A stretch of 64,000 nt of DNA from an uncultured Eubacteriales bacterium (GCA_900314565.1 OMVU01000002.1:76305-140304); one strand, 5' to 3'; shown: positions 43,310-52,744, numbered from the stretch's first letter. Notes: generated by a model from the sequence alone, not told the origin. Translations and numbers: made by a program.

Positions 43310-45040
43310 TCAAATTCTGGTAAAGAGCTCCGCCATCGCAGGAAGCACCTGCCAGTTCGCAGCCCAGATCGCGTCCCACTGATCTATGCCGATCGGGCAG
43401 TCTCCTGTCCCGGTCTCGATCGTAATAGACGGCACGCCAAGTTCCCTTATAAAGTAATCACTGCAGCCGGACGTCGACTGATTGCTCGTCACGGTCGATT
43501 CGAGCGGATAACCCGTAACTGCTCCGACTGTCAGCGCGAGCTGTTCATCTTTCGCGTACAGATCGCCCTCCACACCGTAATTCCAGAAGATCAGATCTCC
43601 TTCCGAATGATACGCGATCTGGGCAGAACAGTTCACCGCCTCCTCAAGTGCGAGAAGCGCGACCGTCTCTTTTTCAGAATGCGCGGACGGACCCGGATAC
43701 CTTGCTGAGGAAGGCTCTGTTGTCCCTCCTACACTGGCATCCTCCCAGAGCGTGTCGTAGTTTCTGTTCAGGTCAACACCGAGCGCATTGGCCTTCCAAA
43801 GCGACGTGTACGCCGCCAGATTGACATCTCCTCTTCCTGCCTCATTGTCAGTCGCCCAGATCTTATTGAGATCTGCCCGGATCGTCTCATTGTTAATTCC
43901 GTCAAATCCCAGCTGTGAAATCGTCACGCCGTCCGGGTTCATGAGCGGAATGATATGCAGCCTTACATCCTGCAGGAGCGCCGAATAGGTGATTCCGTTA
44001 TACTCCGTACCGCTCTGCATGCCCTTGAGGAGCTCCTCCAGCTGCTTCATGCCGAGCAGCGTGTTGATGTACTCTCTGGCATGCATAGAATATTGAATGA
44101 TCACATTCTTCGATGCGGTCTTCGAACCGACGGCGACATCGATGATATCCCTGCCGTCAGCCGTTGTTCCGAGCTTGATGATCTCACAGAGATCCGGATA
44201 CCGCTGCTTCAGGAAGAACATATCCCGCATGACCATATCGTACGTATACAGCACGCTGTCCGTCGCCACAATATCTCCCTCAGGCATCGGACTCGCGTTC
44301 GTATAGGTCCAGGTCCCGAACTTTTTCTCGAGCTCGCTGGCCCCGGCCTCAACGACAGGGGTGGGCGTCGGCGTCACCGTAACGCTTTCCGTCGGTGTCG
44401 GTGTCGTGGTCGTGGCCGGCGCAGGAGTCGGAGTTCCGGTCAGACCGGACTGCCCGGAATCTGACCAGGTCGTTCCTGATCCGTCTGTCGGAGTCGGTGT
44501 TAAACCGATTCCGCTGTCCGTCGATTCAGCCGGTGAAATCGTTCCGTCGTTCCCGGAGTCTGTGACCGTCTGTTCGGATATGCTCTCTGACGGATTGTCT
44601 CCGCGTGAAACGATATGCACGATCACTCTTGTCGTATTGAACACCACGAGGAACAGAACAAGGGCTGTCAGCGCCCGAAGCGTATATGCGATGATCAAGC
44701 GTCTTCTGTGAAGCTGCCGCCTCTGTTCCGCACGGCGGGCTCTGAGTCTTCTCTGTCTCCGCTCGTTATAAAGAGCATCTTCTTCGGTTTCTTCCTCCCG
44801 AAGAAGCTCTTCGATCCTCTCCGACTCCGCGCGCCTTCTCCTTGTCTGATCTGCTGCAGTGTTCCGTCGCCTTCTGTCGGCAGCCGATTCTGCCCGCTCC
44901 CGCGCGCGTTCTCTCTCCCGATCCGATTCGTCATTCCCGAGGTCAGTACTTTCTCTCTTTTTACTTTTTCGGTCATTCAGTGCATCCAGAGCCTCTGACT
45001 TTTCCAATTCCTCCAGATATTTAAACCTGACTTCACCCAT
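43310..45040 (-). CDS. Membrane-anchored M14-family zinc carboxypeptidase
   Basis: 576 residues. A cytoplasmic N-terminal tail of about 115 residues is extremely rich in Arg and Glu and predicted helical, one membrane helix follows (about 117-140), then a Thr/Pro/Ser linker with PTPTPT-type repeats (about 150-230) and an M14 catalytic domain. Zinc and catalytic residues appear in SMHARE (HxxE), GVDLNRNYDTLWE, AQIAYHSEG and SITIETG. It probably trims peptidoglycan peptides or other extracellular peptides. The Shine-Dalgarno is weak (AAGGA at a long distance). Confidence 0.88.
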   Translation of the reverse strand: MGEVRFKYLEELEKSEALDALNDRKSKKRESTDLGNDESDRERERARERAESAADRRRRNTAADQTRRRRAESERIEELLREEETEEDALYNERRQRRLRARRAEQRRQLHRRRLIIAYTLRALTALVLFLVVFNTTRVIVHIVSRGDNPSESISEQTVTDSGNDGTISPAESTDSGIGLTPTPTDGSGTTWSDSGQSGLTGTPTPAPATTTTPTPTESVTVTPTPTPVVEAGASELEKKFGTWTYTNASPMPEGDIVATDSVLYTYDMVMRDMFFLKQRYPDLCEIIKLGTTADGRDIIDVAVGSKTASKNVIIQYSMHAREYINTLLGMKQLEELLKGMQSGTEYNGITYSALLQDVRLHIIPLMNPDGVTISQLGFDGINNETIRADLNKIWATDNEAGRGDVNLAAYTSLWKANALGVDLNRNYDTLWEDASVGGTTEPSSARYPGPSAHSEKETVALLALEEAVNCSAQIAYHSEGDLIFWNYGVEGDLYAKDEQLALTVGAVTGYPLESTVTSNQSTSGCSDYFIRELGVPSITIETGTGDCPIGIDQWDAIWAANWQVLPAMAELFTRI

Positions 45041-45106
45041 AACTGTTACTATGTTTCCTTCTATATCAGATCGTCATACTACCTGCAATTTTACTCATAC
45101 GGTGAG

Positions 45107-45135
45107 ATTATAACGTACATTTCTGAAAATGAAAA
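45107..45135 (-). promoter_or_regulatory. Predicted promoter of the M14 peptidase gene
   Basis: Minus-strand TTTTCA (45130-45135), 17 bases, TATAAT (45107-45112). The -10 is perfect, the -35 partial. Confidence 0.5.
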
Positions 45136-45215
45136 CCCTAAAATCTCCGGATGCACCGCCCCTTCAGCGTAAAAAGCAGTAATTCTGCAGGCTTTCCGAT
45201 CCAAAAGAAAGGCTG

Positions 45216-46175
45216 TCATTTATTCTTTTCTTCGTAATTATCCGGGATCGGCTCGCCCCAGGGTGTTCCGTCCAGATCATACGGCGTCGACTGATATACA
45301 TAATAATTCAGCCAGTTGGTATACAGATTGTTGGCGTGTGCGCGCCATAAAAGCTGAGGACGCCGGCTCGGATCATCATCCGGGAAATAATTCTTCGGGA
45401 TCGCCGTACCAAGCCCCTTCTTCTGATCACGCTCATATTCCCTTTTCAGCTGCGTGCGGCCGTATTCGGGATGTCCGGTCACGAAGATCTTCTTTCCGTT
45501 CTCGGCCATGCATAAGAATACACCGGCCTCCTTCGACTGGGCCAGGATCGTAAGCTCGCTGCAGGCGGCAATGTCTTTCGTCAGAACATCCGTATATCTC
45601 GAATGCGGCATCAGGAAGCTGTCGTCAAATCCGCGGACCAGCGGCACCTTCCTGTTATAAATTTTATGCCAGAAGAGCCCGAAGAGCTTCTTATCGAGAA
45701 GTCTCTTCTCGAGTCCGTAGTAATAATACATCGCCGCCTGTGCGCCCCAGCACAGAAAAATCGTCGATGTCACGTGCGTGTTGATCCAGGAAAAGATCTT
45801 TTCCATCTCCTCCCAGTAGTCGACCTCTTCGAACGGAAGCAGTTCGACGGGCGCGCCCGTGACGATCATTCCGTCATAATGCTTTTTCCGGATCTCGTCA
45901 AATGTCACGTAGAACGTATCCAGATGGCTCCTTGACGTGTGCGTTCCTTCGTGGGACATCGTCCGCATAAATGTGCAGTCGATCTGCAGCGGTGTATTGG
46001 AAAGCTCCCTGAGGATCTGGAGCTCCGTGTCCTCCTTGAGCGGCATCAGATTCAGGATCAGGATCTGGATCGGGCGGATATCCTGATGAATCGCCCGGTT
46101 CTCATCCATGACAAATATGTTTTCCTGTTCTAAGATCGTCCTTACCGGCAGGTCATTCGGTACTTTGATCGGCAT
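45216..46175 (-). CDS. metA: Homoserine O-acetyltransferase (MetA)
   Basis: A 319-residue MetA-family acyltransferase for methionine biosynthesis. The catalytic Cys142 is in FLCWGAQAAM, with HPEYG carrying the His and Glu of the triad. Position 111 is Glu (GAPVELLPFEEVDYW); in this family Glu111 goes with acetyl-CoA and Gly111 with succinyl-CoA, so acetylation is predicted from established structure-function work. The start at 46175 follows AAGGA and overlaps the ligA 3' end by 23 bases. No S-box riboswitch precedes it because it is the third gene of the operon. Confidence 0.95.
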   Translation of the reverse strand: MPIKVPNDLPVRTILEQENIFVMDENRAIHQDIRPIQILILNLMPLKEDTELQILRELSNTPLQIDCTFMRTMSHEGTHTSRSHLDTFYVTFDEIRKKHYDGMIVTGAPVELLPFEEVDYWEEMEKIFSWINTHVTSTIFLCWGAQAAMYYYYGLEKRLLDKKLFGLFWHKIYNRKVPLVRGFDDSFLMPHSRYTDVLTKDIAACSELTILAQSKEAGVFLCMAENGKKIFVTGHPEYGRTQLKREYERDQKKGLGTAIPKNYFPDDDPSRRPQLLWRAHANNLYTNWLNYYVYQSTPYDLDGTPWGEPIPDNYEEKNK

Positions 46176-48207
46176 TGTTGTCCTTCCCCTCCAGTCCTTT
46201 CAGGAATTCCTCCTCCGTCAGGATCGGAATTCCAAGCTCTTTGGCTTTTTTGTTTTTCCCCGACATGGATGTCAGGTCATTGTTAATGAGCGCAAATGTC
46301 TTCTTTGAGACGCTGCCGGCGCACTTGCCGCCGCGTTTTTCGATGAATTCCACAAGTTCAGCCCTGTTCCTGAACTGCGTGACCTCACCGGTCACGACAT
46401 AGGTCCGGCCGGCCAGCTCATCCGAGCGGTCATTATCCGTACTCTCCATGCGAAGTCCCAGCTCAAGAAGTTCATCGAGGAGCTTTCTGTTCTCCTCCGC
46501 ATCGAAGAAGCTCCTGATCGTACCTGCAGTCACTCCTCCGATATCCGGAACGGTGAGAAGGGTCTCAATATCCGCGTCTGCCAGTTCCCGGAGCGACCCG
46601 AACCGGTTCATGAGCGTGCGGGCCGAAGTCCTGCCGACATTTTCTATCGCGAGTCCCGCAAGAAGTCTCCAGGGTTCATTTTCCTTGGATTTTTCGATCG
46701 CAGCAAGGAGCTTGTCCGTGCTTTTCTCAAGGCCGATGACTTTCTTAAGAAGAAGCTCCTCCCGGTGATCTTTCAGCCTGTAGATATCGGCGATATCCCT
46801 GAGATATCCCTGAGAGACCAGCGTGAGGACGATCTCCTCGCCAAATCCCTTGATATCCATCGCATCCCTTCCGACGAAGTTGATGAGATGTCTCTCGAGC
46901 TGAGCCGGACAGTTCGGATTGATGCACTTTTTATCCACTGCCCCGGGTTCTGTAACGATCGGTCCTCCGCAGACCGGACAGATGTCCGGAAGCATGAAAT
47001 CCGTCGTCCCGGAAGGTCTTTTTTCCGGCACGGATCGGCGGATCTTCGGAATGATCTCGCCCGACTTATAGACGACGACCGTATCCCCGATCCCGATGTG
47101 AAGCGAATTGATAAAATCCTGATTGTGGAGCGTCGCCCGCTGGACCGTCGTTCCGCACAGGCGGATCGGGTCGAACACCGCTGTCGGATTCACCCGTCCG
47201 GTCATGCCGATCGAGATTTCAATATCCCGGATGACCGTCTCCTTCTCCTCGGGAGGATACTTGTAGGCGATATGGCCTGCGCTGTATTTTGAGCCCGCCG
47301 GAAAGTCTCCCCGGTAGGCGATCTGGTCGATCTTTACGACGGCCCCGTCGATATCGTGGTCCAGATCTCCGCGCAGCTCTCCGATCCGGTCGATTTCAGA
47401 GAGGATCTCCTCGTTGGTCGTACAGACCTTTGACGGGACCGTGCTGACCCCGGCTTCCCGTAACTTTGACAAGCCCTCGCTGTGGGACCGCATGAATTCA
47501 GCCGGTCCGTCCTGGACATTGAAAATGAAAAGCGAAAGTCCCCTCTCCCTCGTCATCTCCGGGTCAAGCTGTCTGAGCGTGCCCGCCGCGCAGTTCCTCG
47601 GGTTCGCGAACGGTTTTTTCCCATTTCGCTCCTGCCGCTCGTTCGTCTTTGCAAAATTCTCACGGGTCATGTAGACTTCCCCCCGGACTTCCAGATATCC
47701 GGTCATTCCGGGAAGCGTCTCCCTGACATCCGGGATGACCCGGGCGTTCAGCGTCACATCCTCTCCGACCATCCCGTCTCCGCGAGTCTCCGCGAGAACA
47801 AGTTCTCCGTTCTCGTAGCGGAGCGTCATCGAAAGCCCGTCAATTTTCTGTTCCACACAGAATTTTGCGTCAGGATGAAGTTCTCTGACCGCATTTACCC
47901 ATTCAATAACATCTTCCTTATTAAAGACGTCCTGGATCGAGAGCATGGGCACGTTATGGGTCACAGTGACGCCGGCCTCCCTCTTTACAGCCGCACCCAC
48001 AGTCTGTGTAGGGGAGCTGCTCCCGACAAGGCCCGGCCAGGTCTTCTCGTAGTCCTTCAGGGATAACATCAGCTGATCATACTCGTAATCCGAGACAACG
48101 GACTCGCCGGCTTCATACTTCTCATTATAAAAACGTATCTTCTTCACAAGATTCGCGTATTCTTCTTTTACTTTCGCCGTCAGACGCTTCTTTTTTATCT
48201 CAGTCAT
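46153..48207 (-). CDS. ligA: NAD-dependent DNA ligase
   Basis: A 684-residue ligase with normal domain order: Ia domain with YYxD-type YEYDQL, adenylation domain with CVEQKIDGLSM (the AMP-accepting Lys), OB fold, a four-Cys zinc finger (CPVCGGP...CINPNCP), helix-hairpin-helix repeats (IENVGRTSARTL and VPDIGGVTAGTI) and a C-terminal BRCT domain (LAGRTYVVTGEVTQFRNRAEL). The adenylation motif KIDG is intact. It overlaps the upstream pseudouridine synthase gene by eight bases and metA downstream by 23, so translation is probably coupled. Confidence 0.97.
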   Translation of the reverse strand: MTEIKKKRLTAKVKEEYANLVKKIRFYNEKYEAGESVVSDYEYDQLMLSLKDYEKTWPGLVGSSSPTQTVGAAVKREAGVTVTHNVPMLSIQDVFNKEDVIEWVNAVRELHPDAKFCVEQKIDGLSMTLRYENGELVLAETRGDGMVGEDVTLNARVIPDVRETLPGMTGYLEVRGEVYMTRENFAKTNERQERNGKKPFANPRNCAAGTLRQLDPEMTRERGLSLFIFNVQDGPAEFMRSHSEGLSKLREAGVSTVPSKVCTTNEEILSEIDRIGELRGDLDHDIDGAVVKIDQIAYRGDFPAGSKYSAGHIAYKYPPEEKETVIRDIEISIGMTGRVNPTAVFDPIRLCGTTVQRATLHNQDFINSLHIGIGDTVVVYKSGEIIPKIRRSVPEKRPSGTTDFMLPDICPVCGGPIVTEPGAVDKKCINPNCPAQLERHLINFVGRDAMDIKGFGEEIVLTLVSQGYLRDIADIYRLKDHREELLLKKVIGLEKSTDKLLAAIEKSKENEPWRLLAGLAIENVGRTSARTLMNRFGSLRELADADIETLLTVPDIGGVTAGTIRSFFDAEENRKLLDELLELGLRMESTDNDRSDELAGRTYVVTGEVTQFRNRAELVEFIEKRGGKCAGSVSKKTFALINNDLTSMSGKNKKAKELGIPILTEEEFLKGLEGKDNNADQSTE

Positions 48208-49000
48208 CCGAACCTCTCTCCTCCGCCATCTTCTTCAGCGTGCTGATCTCCTCCTTCGTGAGAAAGCGCTTCATGCCTTCCTTTAAATTGCCCAGGCGGA
48301 GATTCATGATCCGTACGCGCTTTATCTCAAGCGCCGTATAGCCGCACGCAGCGCACATCCGGCGGATCTGCCTGTTATATCCCTGCGTGAGAATGATCGT
48401 GAACTCTTTTTTCCCCTCCTGCCGCACAGAACACGGCCGCGTTCTGACGACAAGACCTTTCTGCTTCCCGTTCGGCCCGAGTTCCCCCGTCAGATGACGG
48501 TCATCCGTGAGCTCGATCCGAACGCCTTCCGACATTTTCCTGATGAATTCAGGGGTGATCTTCTTATCGACCCGGACCCGGTATTCTTTCTCGTGATAAT
48601 TCGAAGCGCGCATGATCTTATCGTTCAGATCTCCGTCGCTCGTGAGAAGGACCAGCCCGGTCGAATCTTTATCGAGCCGCCCTGCGTAGGATATATAGTG
48701 TCGGAGCCCGGCAAAATCAATGATATTCTCCCTGACTCTCCGGTCTCCTGTACAGATGATCCCTTTCGGTTTATTGATCATCATGTAAAGCTTCTCATTT
48801 TCATCATTCCGGACCGGTTTCCCGTCCACGAATACTGCTGCGTCTTCCCTGATCCGCTCTCCGATGTCGGCCTTCCGTACGGTGCCGTCCTCATTTTCGA
48901 TCGAGACACGGCCCTCCTCTATCATCCGATCCGCCTCCCGACGCGAGCAGATGCCGGATCCGGCGAGATATTTATTCAGCCTGATCAGTTCATTTTCCAT
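48200..49000 (-). CDS. 23S rRNA pseudouridine synthase, RluF/RsuA family
   Basis: 266 residues: an N-terminal S4 RNA-binding domain (IRLNKYLAGSGICSRREADRMI) and an RsuA/RluB/E/F-type catalytic domain with GRLDKDSTGLVLLTSDGDL (catalytic Asp110) and the closing QIRRMCAACGY. An RluF-like enzyme acting near position 2604 of 23S rRNA is the best guess; RluB cannot be excluded by eye. The ATG at 49000 has GGAGG eight bases upstream. It is the first gene of the operon with ligA and metA. Confidence 0.88.
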   Translation of the reverse strand: MENELIRLNKYLAGSGICSRREADRMIEEGRVSIENEDGTVRKADIGERIREDAAVFVDGKPVRNDENEKLYMMINKPKGIICTGDRRVRENIIDFAGLRHYISYAGRLDKDSTGLVLLTSDGDLNDKIMRASNYHEKEYRVRVDKKITPEFIRKMSEGVRIELTDDRHLTGELGPNGKQKGLVVRTRPCSVRQEGKKEFTIILTQGYNRQIRRMCAACGYTALEIKRVRIMNLRLGNLKEGMKRFLTKEEISTLKKMAEERGSDD

Positions 49001-49036
49001 ACAGAACGCCTCCAGGTGGTAAAAAATATTTACGTT

Positions 49037-49065
49037 ATAATACCATTATGTCAAATGAAAAGCAA
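49037..49065 (-). promoter_or_regulatory. Predicted promoter of the pseudouridine synthase-ligA-metA operon
   Basis: Minus-strand TTGCTT (49060-49065), 17 bases, TATTAT (49037-49042). A perfect TTGACA lies inside the spacer and could serve with a weaker downstream -10. Confidence 0.5.
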
Positions 49066-49084
49066 TCCTGCGTGCCCCCGTGCT

Positions 49085-49376
49085 TCCGGGAAGGATTCCG
49101 CAAAACAGTTCAGACGACCCTGACCTCTATCGGCGTCCCGGCGCAGGCATCCTCTTCTTCGAAAAACTCTTGTCCTTCCTTGCGAAATCGCAAAACGCAT
49201 CTGTGATTTTTGTTCCCGCAAGTCGCTCCTCGCATACTTTTGGTCACAAAAATCACAGCGTTTTCCGATTTCTCATTCGGACTGCGAATGTTTTTCTCCA
49301 GAAGATGGATGCGCTGCTGCCGGAAGCGAAGCAGAAGCGATGGTCGTCTGAACTGTTACGATTCCGGAGGCATCCG
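49085..49376. repeat. Long near-palindromic intergenic element (MITE-like)
   Basis: Two arms of roughly 130-140 bases are complementary over most of their length, including ACAGTTCAGACGACC (near 49105) with GGTCGTCTGAACTGT (near 49342), and CTGTGATTTTTGT (near 49201) with ACAAAAATCACAG. The loop is about 30 bases. It is in the 538-base divergent gap between the pseudouridine synthase and deacetylase-like genes. No protein-coding gene is seen. Confidence 0.75.
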
Positions 49377-49538
49377 TATTTTTTACTTGTATTCATTTTC
49401 TTTCGTGGTATCCTAATAAAAAAGGCCGCCGTCCCCGGACAGGCAGCCGCAGACAGCGATAAAAATCATTACGATGATTTCCGTGATGATGCGTGTAAAT
49501 ATAAAGTAACGGTTTCGTAAAAACATAAGGTGACCATA

Positions 49539-51242
49539 TTGAGAAGAACAAAAAAAGATATTGCAAGACTGCGGATGCGCCAGCAGGAGGCGCTCGTCTT
49601 TTTCGGCGGATGCCTCATCCTGGTCTTCCTTCTGGGTCTCATCACCCTGCCCCTTCGAAGCTCGGTGAAGGCCTCTGCGGAGAAAGCAGCAAAGACCGAC
49701 TCCGCCTCAGAAGAGACCATTGCCTTTACTCCCGGATGGCAGACCGATCAGAAGGGCTGGCGCTACCTCGACGAATCCGGAAACTTCTGTCACTCCGCCT
49801 GGATGGACATCCGGGGGCGGAAATATTACTTCGACAAGAACGGCTACATGGCTGCCGGCTGGACTGAGATCGACGGAAAGACCTATCTTTTTAACGAAGT
49901 CGGACAGCTCGCCCAAAGCGGCTGGACCACGGATGCGAACGGGCTTCCCATCTTTATCGGTACTGACGGAGCTGTCGCGACCGGATGGTTCACCGATTCG
50001 ACCGGGAAGACCTGGTATCTCGATAAGGAAGGGCATGCCGTATCCGGATGGCAGGCTGTCGACGGAAAGCACTACTATCTCGGCGCGGACGGATCAAAAG
50101 CGACCGGATGGCAGACGATCGACGGAAAGAACTACTACTTCGATGCAAACGGAGTCATGCTGACTCTCTGGCAGGATATCGACGGGAAGCGGTATTATCT
50201 TGGAAATGACGGCGCACGGGTGACCGGATGGCAGATCATCGAGACAAAGAAATACCATTTCGGAGAGGACGGCGTCATGTCGTCGAAGCTCACAAAGATC
50301 GACGGAAAGCAGTATTATTTTAATGACACAGGCGTCATGCAGACAGGCTGGGTCGATGCGGACGGATCGCGCTACTATTTCGGTCCGACCGGTGTCAGCG
50401 CGAGCGGCTGGAACAAAATCGACGGCGGATGGCATTTCTTTGACGGAAACGGCGTACTTGATGCGTCAAAGACCACAGCAGGTGTCCCTGTCGTCGCGTT
50501 CACGTTCGAGGATGGCCCCGGCAGCTACACGTCCGATCTGCTCACACCCTTCGAGGAACACAATGTAAAAGCCACTTTCTTCTTCACGGGAAGCAGACTT
50601 GAGGACGCATCCGACCAGGTCGTCCGCGCCCACGATCTCGGAATGGAGATCGGCAACAACACCTGGTATCAGGAGAAAATCAGCGGACTCGAGCCGGAAA
50701 TGATATACTCTGAGATCGAGGAAACGAATTCCATGATCCGTTCCCTCACAGGAAGCAATCCGACTCTCCTGAGACCGCCCGGAGGTTCCTACGACAATAC
50801 CGTTCTGGCACAGGCCGGAAGCCTTCCGATCGTCCTCTGGACACTTGATCCGCATGACAAGGAGGCGACCGATTCGCAGACCGTCTACGACGCAATAATG
50901 AACAATCTGAAGGACGGAGATGTCATTCTCCTTCATGAGATCGGACTCGTCACGATCGACGCAGTAAAACGTCTTGTGGCGGATCTTCAGGCAAAAGGAT
51001 ATATCATCGGGACTGTCAGCGACCTTGCAGCGTTAAAAGGTGTCACGCTCATGCCAGGCACTGTCTGCAACTCCCCCGCAGATGCGGTTCCGAAGCCGGC
51101 CCCCGCCGTCCCGGAAGCGGTACCGGAAGCGGCGCCTGCAGAGGAGGCTCCGGCGGAAGCGCCCGAGGAGGCCGCAGCCGGGGAACCTGCTCCGGAAATG
51201 ACGGAGGAGGCTCTTCCTCCGGAGGATGTCCCAGAGGGATGA
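49539..51242 (+). CDS. Choline-binding-type repeat protein with a degenerate NodB/CE4 domain
   Basis: 567 residues: a membrane/signal helix (about 17-40), about ten 20-residue cell-wall-binding repeats (GWQTIDGKNYYFDANG type, about 65-310), a NodB-like domain (about 315-510), and an Ala/Glu/Pro-rich tail. CE4 motif 1 TFDDGP reads TFEDGP (Glu324, Asp325). The two metal His of motif 2 are lost: NNTWYQ has Asn374 and Gln378. RPPGG and ILLHEIG remain. Classical metal-dependent deacetylation is doubtful. The start is TTG at 49539, seven bases after AAGGTGA; a GTG at 49530 overlaps that site and is less likely. Confidence 0.85.
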   Translation: MRRTKKDIARLRMRQQEALVFFGGCLILVFLLGLITLPLRSSVKASAEKAAKTDSASEETIAFTPGWQTDQKGWRYLDESGNFCHSAWMDIRGRKYYFDKNGYMAAGWTEIDGKTYLFNEVGQLAQSGWTTDANGLPIFIGTDGAVATGWFTDSTGKTWYLDKEGHAVSGWQAVDGKHYYLGADGSKATGWQTIDGKNYYFDANGVMLTLWQDIDGKRYYLGNDGARVTGWQIIETKKYHFGEDGVMSSKLTKIDGKQYYFNDTGVMQTGWVDADGSRYYFGPTGVSASGWNKIDGGWHFFDGNGVLDASKTTAGVPVVAFTFEDGPGSYTSDLLTPFEEHNVKATFFFTGSRLEDASDQVVRAHDLGMEIGNNTWYQEKISGLEPEMIYSEIEETNSMIRSLTGSNPTLLRPPGGSYDNTVLAQAGSLPIVLWTLDPHDKEATDSQTVYDAIMNNLKDGDVILLHEIGLVTIDAVKRLVADLQAKGYIIGTVSDLAALKGVTLMPGTVCNSPADAVPKPAPAVPEAVPEAAPAEEAPAEAPEEAAAGEPAPEMTEEALPPEDVPEG

Positions 51243-51294
51243 TCTTTCCCTCCGGGAACGCGCCTCCTGATCCGGGCATAAGTAAAAGAACTGA

Positions 51295-51334
51295 AAAAGA
51301 ACTCCATGGCGCTCAAACGTCATGGAGTTCTTTT
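51295..51334. terminator. Bidirectional terminator
   Basis: AAAAGAACTCCATG with CATGGAGTTCTTTT around a 12-base loop, followed by TATATA on plus and TTCAGTTC on minus. It serves the two convergent genes. Confidence 0.85.
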
Positions 51335-51357
51335 ATATACGTACATCAGTATTGTAT

Positions 51358-52407
51358 TCAGGCAAGGGAGACGAACTGGCTCCCCACATATCCCTCACCG
51401 TACTCCGTCTGGATATGGCACCATCCTGTACCGACATCTCCGATCACGGTAACGGATGCTCCCTGGGGAAGAACTGTGAGGACCGGATAATCATATCCTT
51501 CTCCGCCTCTCAGATTGCATGTAGCATTGATCGTGGCTGTCCTCATCGCAACGACCGTAGCCGTCGGCTGTACACCTGGTGAGACCGCTGCAGCCTCCGT
51601 GCCTTCCGTGGACTGTTCCCAGTTCTCGGATGCCTCCGCCTGCATAGCTTCCTCAGCCTCTGCCGCCTCGGACTCTGTCTGGACCTGTGAAAGTATTGCC
51701 TGAATTTCAGGCGTGGCAGTCAGCTCATTGACATACGGTTCGACCCTGCTCAGATCTTCCTGATTTACGACGATCCGGAAAGCACCGTCCTCTCCACGTC
51801 TCAGATAGAGCCACGAAAGTCCCGGGTGCGCCACGAACTGCGACGGATTAATGTAATGATACGATACATAGGCGATCGCAGAATCCGCATTGCCGTCCGG
51901 CCCGGGTTTGACTGTGATCGACAGGTCTGAGTACTGTGTCTCCGATACCTCGATCGAGAGTATGTCAGATTCGGAGAGCCGTTCTGTCACAGTCCGGATC
52001 GCATCGATGCTTTTCGTATTCAGTGCTGCATAATAGGTATTGATCACATCTGAAACTTCCTGCTCCGCATTCTCATCTACCGGAACCTGCGTCACTTCCG
52101 GAGCGGCGGTGGGCGTCGCTGTGACATTAGCCGGTCTGGATTCCGATACCGGCTGGGTCGGTGTCGCCACTGCTGTAGAGCCTGCCGACGAAGGCGTCTG
52201 CACAGCCGTGCTGTTTCCGGCAGATGCCGTGACAGCGGATCCGGCTACAATACTGTCTTCCTGTACCTGCTGTGAGCCATTTCCACTGCTGATAACACGT
52301 GTCAAAGTCCTCACTCCGAAAAATACACCGATCAGTATGATCAGGATTCCAAGTATCAGACAGATGTATCTCAGATTATCGGACAACCATTCTCTGAAAG
52401 AGTCCAA
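51358..52407 (-). CDS. Membrane-anchored SH3 domain protein
   Basis: 349 residues: a short leader, one membrane helix (about 13-35), a Thr/Ser/Pro-rich linker to about 115, an NTF2-like domain (DVINTYYAALNTKSIDAIRTV to WLYLRRGEDGAFRIVVN), an acidic linker, and a C-terminal bacterial SH3 domain (TCNLRGGEGYDYPVLTVLPQG to EGYVGSQFVSLA). It is probably an extracellular cell-wall-binding protein of unknown role. The start is TTG at 52407 with GGAGG eight bases upstream. The region 52408-52670 upstream holds no recognised gene. Confidence 0.82.
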   Translation of the reverse strand: MDSFREWLSDNLRYICLILGILIILIGVFFGVRTLTRVISSGNGSQQVQEDSIVAGSAVTASAGNSTAVQTPSSAGSTAVATPTQPVSESRPANVTATPTAAPEVTQVPVDENAEQEVSDVINTYYAALNTKSIDAIRTVTERLSESDILSIEVSETQYSDLSITVKPGPDGNADSAIAYVSYHYINPSQFVAHPGLSWLYLRRGEDGAFRIVVNQEDLSRVEPYVNELTATPEIQAILSQVQTESEAAEAEEAMQAEASENWEQSTEGTEAAAVSPGVQPTATVVAMRTATINATCNLRGGEGYDYPVLTVLPQGASVTVIGDVGTGWCHIQTEYGEGYVGSQFVSLA

Positions 52408-52673
52408 ATAGCATACCTCCTCTAAAAAAACTTACATGACCATCCAACCGACCGCCGCAGCAAATGAATCATCAAACCGGGCGGTCTCTCAAACTGTACG
52501 GTTCTTATTCTGCCTTATGTCCCCGGGCTCTGTACTGCCATCTCACATTCAGCTGTCATCCGCGGCAGAATATGCTTTACGTTCCTCTGCTTCCAATCTC
52601 ACGAATCTGTTCCACCAAAACATCTTACCATAAGAGGAGCTTTATTGCAACCTGCCTGATTTTGACCGGCCGG

Positions 52674-52742
52674 CGGGTGCGAGGCACCTTCCACTGTGCT
52701 CACATATCTCACGGCTCAAGTCACGAGCGCTGCGCGATGAAG
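52674..52742. repeat. Intergenic repeat, family A head with family C tail
   Basis: GGTGCGAGGCACCTTCC followed by CACATATCTCACGGCT...GCGCGATGAAGAATAAA. The head matches family A and the tail matches 34578-34635, showing that these elements are modular. Confidence 0.55.
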
Positions 52743-52744
52743 AA

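Noticed and set aside
49080-49520. Frame of about 146 codons across the palindromic element
   Set aside because: It runs through both arms of the inverted repeat, has no homology and no ribosome-binding site.
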